A stretch of 64,000 nucleotides of DNA from Sinorhizobium sp. B11 (GTDB lineage: Bacteria; Pseudomonadota; Alphaproteobacteria; Rhizobiales; Rhizobiaceae). The notes beneath the pieces were generated by a model. It made no database searches. It saw only the letters and a list, made by a program, of their open reading frames with translations, and was not told the DNA's origin. The stretch is taken from the NCBI GenBank assembly GCA_039725955.1, contig CP091034.1, positions 3,224,001 through 3,288,000 on the forward strand, in the 5' to 3' direction. The translations under genes were made by a program, and so were the position numbers. Shown here piece after piece: positions 60,494 through 64,000 of this stretch (position 1 is its first letter; each line of letters starts with the position of its first letter).

Positions 60494-62164
60494 TCAGTTA
60501 ACTGAAGCAGACGCCGGAACGGTTGCCGCCTTGGATTTTCTGGGGCACAGAACGCTTTCCTTAGCGTTCGGTCCGCAGACATGAAGGCCGGGCTCCTCAT
60601 CGTAGGGGATCACCCCATCGATGATCTCAAGCCTGAGCGCCTGAGGCGGATATATATCTCCTCTCCCGAAAGACGGCGTTATCATCATCGTGTCGAATGT
60701 GTCGGGACTGACGCCCATCTCACTGAAATAGGCAATGAATTTTCCGCGCTCAGTCTCCGTAACCTTGCTCGCCGGTTGGCTGAGGCCGAGAGCGGAAGTC
60801 CGTCCCACGAGCCGCGACGTTCCGCCCATAAAGGCAATGGTGCAGCTCGAAAAACAGTACGCCCCACCGGCAAAGACTTCCCCCTCGGTCGGCCCGCTTT
60901 TGGCCATGCTCGCGGTGCAGCGCGGATCCTGCATCGGACAATTCGGCAGGCGCGTTCTGCCAATTGACGTATCGAGGCCCGCAGCGCGGATCATACGTCC
61001 CATTGCGAAAGCTGCATCCTTGTCGCCACCAAAGGACTGAAAGACGACCGGCAACTTTCTGTCGCCGAGTGTCTTCAAGATCGCTTCCAGCTGAGCCGGT
61101 GTATCCGGCATGATGTCGCCATCCGCCGAGATCCACTGCGTGCATTCTTCCTGGCAATTGCCTTTGTACATCAGGAGGAAGTCCATCGGATGGGTTTTAG
61201 GCGCAGGATAGTCTGGGGATACGGTCGCGCTCTTCACAGGCGGCTCAGGGACAGCAGCTTTGGGCGCCGGATGGCGATAGCATGCGGCATCGGCCGCTGC
61301 GTCCTGCGCGCAGAGCGGCATGCCGGGCCATTCATTGTAAGCCAGCATATCCGTGATCAGACCCGTCCGAAGTGCTTCAGTCGGCACGACCATCGCCATG
61401 CTGTCGGGTGTGGCGCTCATCATCAGGTCAACGATGTCATCGCTGACCCCCATCTCTTTCAGATACGCCTTCAGAGTCGCGCTAGCTTTTTTGCCGAGCT
61501 TGGTGGAACTGCTCTGCCCGGTAACTTTGCGGCCAATCTCCTTACGGGAAACTTCCTGCTTCTTCCCATTCACCATCTTGTATTCGATGCGATAGGAAAC
61601 GCGCATCTTGTTGTAGACGGTCGTGATCTGATGAACGCCGATATAGGCCCACTGAGACGAAACTCGCGTCGTGCCGCCCGCCAAAGCCAGCGGGCACGCA
61701 GAAACGCAATATGCGCCATACGAATAGGTGGATCCAGCTGCAGCGCCATTCCGGCCGATGGCAGCTGCGCAACGCAAATCCTCAGGCGGACAGCCTTCCA
61801 GCCGCGTGCCACCGACCGCCGTTTCCAGCCCAGCCTTACGAATCATTCGTCCCATTACATAGGCGGCATTCACATCCCCACCTTCGGAACGGAACACGAT
61901 CGGCAATTTCCGATTCCCGATCTTCTTGAGAATTTTTCTCATTTGGGCAGGTGTGTCGGAGGTTATGCGCCCCTCTGCCGAAATCCATTCCGGACAGTCT
62001 TGCTTGCAGACAGATTTATGCACGATGACGAAGCTCATCGGTGGATGTTCCGACTGCTTCTGCTCTGCGGCCTGCAAAAGCGCAATTGGAAGGCTGGAAA
62101 GAACTAAAGCAAGTATTATTCGAGAAAACAGATATTTTACGGAAAGGAAAATTGCAAAGCGCAC
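60494..62164 (-). CDS. Exported protein with two tandem ClpP/crotonase-fold-like domains
   Basis: This 556-residue protein has a signal peptide (~1-32) and two homologous halves: ~43-290 and ~326-535, joined by a Pro/Lys linker. Each has an ISA(E/D)G start, SEGGDVNAAYVMGRMIRKAGL-type oxyanion/helix segment, and a nucleophile-like Ser in AYC-x-S-x-C (Ser155, Ser439). Half 1 has His178 in GVHQ; half 2 has Ser462 at that position. This resembles COG3904-like ClpP-fold periplasmic proteins. The start is GTG with GAGG upstream. Function unknown. Confidence 0.7.
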   Translation of the reverse strand: MRFAIFLSVKYLFSRIILALVLSSLPIALLQAAEQKQSEHPPMSFVIVHKSVCKQDCPEWISAEGRITSDTPAQMRKILKKIGNRKLPIVFRSEGGDVNAAYVMGRMIRKAGLETAVGGTRLEGCPPEDLRCAAAIGRNGAAAGSTYSYGAYCVSACPLALAGGTTRVSSQWAYIGVHQITTVYNKMRVSYRIEYKMVNGKKQEVSRKEIGRKVTGQSSSTKLGKKASATLKAYLKEMGVSDDIVDLMMSATPDSMAMVVPTEALRTGLITDMLAYNEWPGMPLCAQDAAADAACYRHPAPKAAVPEPPVKSATVSPDYPAPKTHPMDFLLMYKGNCQEECTQWISADGDIMPDTPAQLEAILKTLGDRKLPVVFQSFGGDKDAAFAMGRMIRAAGLDTSIGRTRLPNCPMQDPRCTASMAKSGPTEGEVFAGGAYCFSSCTIAFMGGTSRLVGRTSALGLSQPASKVTETERGKFIAYFSEMGVSPDTFDTMMITPSFGRGDIYPPQALRLEIIDGVIPYDEEPGLHVCGPNAKESVLCPRKSKAATVPASASVN

Positions 62165-62260
62165 GAGTAGATTGCCTCAGTTGCATCCGATCATACGCTT
62201 AGCAATTGATTTGAACGGCAGCAAGCGGGGTTCCCACAGACTTGCTGCCATTTCATTACT

Positions 62261-64000
62261 TCATTCGCCCATCGCGATCAGGCTAGCATTGCCCCCAGCC
62301 GCGGCGGTGTTTACCGAGATCACCTGTTCCAGCGCAAAACGCTGCAGATAGGCCGGACCGCCAGCCTTGAAGCCGGTGCCGGAAAGGCTAGAGCCACCAA
62401 ACGGCTGGGTGCCGACAACGGCACCGATCATGTTGCGGTTGACATAGATATTGCCGGTATCGAGCGCATCGGTGACGGTGCGGATCGTCGATTCGATACG
62501 GCTGTGGATGCCGAGCGTCAGGCCGTAGCCGGAAGCCTGGATCTCCTGCAACACTTTCGGCAATTCCTTCGCCTTCCATCTGACGATGTGCAGAACCGGA
62601 CCGAAGACCTCCTTGGTCAGCGCGGCAGCCTTGTCGAGCTCGACGATATGCGGCGCAAAGAAGCTGCCGCCGGCAGGCGCCTTGCCGGCAAAACGCACCT
62701 TCTGCGTCTTCTGCATGTCGGCGATATGGGCCTCCAGCATAGCCTTCTGCTTGTCGTCGATGATCGGGCCGACATCGGTGGTTTCGAGTGCGGGGTCACC
62801 GAGCTGCAGTTCGCGCGCCGCGCCTTCGATCATCTGCGTCATGTGCTCTGCCACATCCTCCTGCAGGAAGAGCAGGCGCAGTGCCGAGCAGCGCTGACCG
62901 GCAGAACGGAAGGCCGAGAGGACCACGTCGTCAGCCACCTGCTCACCGAGAGCCGTCGCATCGACCACCATCGCATTGAGCCCACCGGTTTCGGCAATCA
63001 GCGGCACGATCGGCCCATCCTTGGCGGCGAGCGCACGGTTGATCGCCCAGGCCGTCTTCGTCGACCCGGTGAAAGCCACACCGGCAAGGGCTGCATGTGC
63101 CGTGATCGCAGCACCGACATCGGGACCGCCGGGCACAAAAAGCAGCGCATCTTCCGGCACGCCGGCCTTGTGGAACAGCTTGACCGCCTCATAGGCAATG
63201 AGAGGGGTCTGCGGCGCCGGCTTTGCGAGCACGGCATTGCCGGACACGAGGGCTGCCGAAACCTGCCCGAGGAAGATCGCCAGAGGGAAGTTCCAGGGCG
63301 AGATGCAGGCAAAGACGCCACGCCCGCGCCAGAGGTAGCGATTGTCCTCACCGGTCGGCCCCGGCATCTTCGTGACAGTGCCAAACAGCCGGCGTGCCTC
63401 ATCGGCATAGTAGCGGCAGAAATCCACGGCTTCGCGTACTTCGGCCACACCGTCATCGAGCGTCTTGCCGGCCTCAGCTGCCAGAAGCACCAGCAGCCTG
63501 TCGCGGTTTTCCTCTATGAGGTCGGCCATGCGCTCCAGTGCCGATGCACGTTCCTCGACGGAGCGCCGCGACCATGTCTTGAAACCCTTGGCCGCAATCG
63601 CAAAAGCCTTGTCGATATCGGCTGCGGTGGCATTGCGCACCGAACCGACGGTCTTCGAATGATTGGAGGGCGAAACCACGGAAACGTCGGAACCGCTGGC
63701 CGCGACGCCGGGGATCAGCGGCGTCGCGGAAATGGCAGCAATGCCCTTGCCGATATTGCCCATCAGCCTCTCGAGCGTCGCACGATGGCCGAATTCCAGC
63801 CCCGCACTGTTCTTGCGCTTGCCATAGAGCTGCAATGGCAAGGGAATCTTGCTGTTGCGCGCGCTGGCCCCGACATCGAATTCGAGCTTGTCGACCGGAC
63901 GCTCCAGCAGCGCCTTGATCGGCACGTTCTTGTCGCCGGCCATGGCGACGAAGGAAGAGTTGGCGCCATTTTCGAGCAGACGTCGGACGAGATAGGCGAG
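62261..64000 (-). CDS. putA: PutA, C-terminal part (delta-1-pyrroline-5-carboxylate dehydrogenase)
   Basis: The visible 579 residues are the end of a bifunctional PutA (proline to glutamate); the frame continues past the right edge. Upstream of the in-frame ATG at 63943 the sequence still reads YLVRRLLENGANSSFVA, which is PutA proline-dehydrogenase sequence, so that ATG is internal. The aldehyde dehydrogenase part shows SPWNFPLAIFLGQVSAAL, FTGSTKTAW, the catalytic Cys in SAFRSAGQRCSALRLL, the Glu in LIAETGGLNAM and VFGPVLHIVRW. No Lrp-type PutR gene is in view. Confidence 0.95.
   Translation of the reverse strand, partial: LAYLVRRLLENGANSSFVAMAGDKNVPIKALLERPVDKLEFDVGASARNSKIPLPLQLYGKRKNSAGLEFGHRATLERLMGNIGKGIAAISATPLIPGVAASGSDVSVVSPSNHSKTVGSVRNATAADIDKAFAIAAKGFKTWSRRSVEERASALERMADLIEENRDRLLVLLAAEAGKTLDDGVAEVREAVDFCRYYADEARRLFGTVTKMPGPTGEDNRYLWRGRGVFACISPWNFPLAIFLGQVSAALVSGNAVLAKPAPQTPLIAYEAVKLFHKAGVPEDALLFVPGGPDVGAAITAHAALAGVAFTGSTKTAWAINRALAAKDGPIVPLIAETGGLNAMVVDATALGEQVADDVVLSAFRSAGQRCSALRLLFLQEDVAEHMTQMIEGAARELQLGDPALETTDVGPIIDDKQKAMLEAHIADMQKTQKVRFAGKAPAGGSFFAPHIVELDKAAALTKEVFGPVLHIVRWKAKELPKVLQEIQASGYGLTLGIHSRIESTIRTVTDALDTGNIYVNRNMIGAVVGTQPFGGSSLSGTGFKAGGPAYLQRFALEQVISVNTAAAGGNASLIAMGE

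Noticed and set aside
62261..63943. Stand-alone aldehyde dehydrogenase starting at the ATG at 63943
   Set aside because: The codons upstream to the window edge continue PutA proline-dehydrogenase sequence without a stop, so this ATG is internal.
1..64000. tRNA, rRNA, CRISPR arrays, insertion sequences or phage genes
   Set aside because: No tRNA T-loop context, no direct-repeat arrays and no transposase or integrase sequences were seen in reading both strands.

Overview
The window is a chromosomal, GC-rich segment of an alphaproteobacterium in the Rhizobiaceae (Rhizobium/Agrobacterium/Sinorhizobium group). Pointers are a fused anthranilate synthase trpE(G) behind a leaderless MKKSLNIAVWWWAR leader peptide next to a haem-type TonB receptor, the ClpS2-type adaptor, the petABC operon with a Tat-type Rieske protein, RirA-like TGA-N9-TCA iron boxes and rhizobial palindromic intergenic repeats. 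No phage, insertion sequence, CRISPR array, tRNA or rRNA was seen. Both edges cut a gene: a MHYT-PAS-GGDEF-EAL protein on the left and proline-catabolic PutA on the right.

Layout. 1-9.4 kb: a cut c-di-GMP enzyme, ribosomal protein L25, a two-gene unit (membrane GGDEF-EAL plus periplasmic solute-binding protein) placed between rplY and pth, a GNAT, clpS2 and ychF. 9.5-15.1 kb: a membrane protein, two overlapping MaoC hydratase-like genes, apt, and the cytochrome bc1 operon petABC. 15.3-24.5 kb: an EEP-family hydrolase, two paralogous half-size ABC exporters flanking a lone RHH protein, trmL, a Na/Pi cotransporter and hemF. 24.6-35.2 kb: two small proteins, a DUF1285-Nudix-CCA operon, and divergently a five-gene MoxR-DUF58-DUF4159-VWA/GATase-like operon ending in a GNAT. 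35.2-41.8 kb: GNAT, glutathionyl-hydroquinone reductase, Nudix, metallophosphoesterase, TPR protein, ECF sigma with putative anti-sigma, and a quinone oxidoreductase. 41.8-54.2 kb: HxlR regulator, leuA with an upstream leucine leader peptide, BenE-type transporter, ClpP paralogue, DUF2076 protein, a CDF efflux-queF pair, MarR-GNAT, and trpE(G) with its attenuator. 54.3-64 kb: haem receptor, extensin-like protein, formate-THF ligase, UPF0114 protein, a tandem-duplicated ClpP-fold-like exported protein, and putA.

Most genes are housekeeping. The most interesting material is regulatory: leuA and trpE(G) each lie behind a leader peptide whose ATG is 7-8 nt from a promoter -10, which predicts leaderless translation. 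The leucine-codon run of the leuA leader is also an exact 8-nt complement of the leuA Shine-Dalgarno region. The second point of interest is the 556-residue exported protein made of two ClpP-fold-like halves, the second of which has lost the apparent catalytic His.
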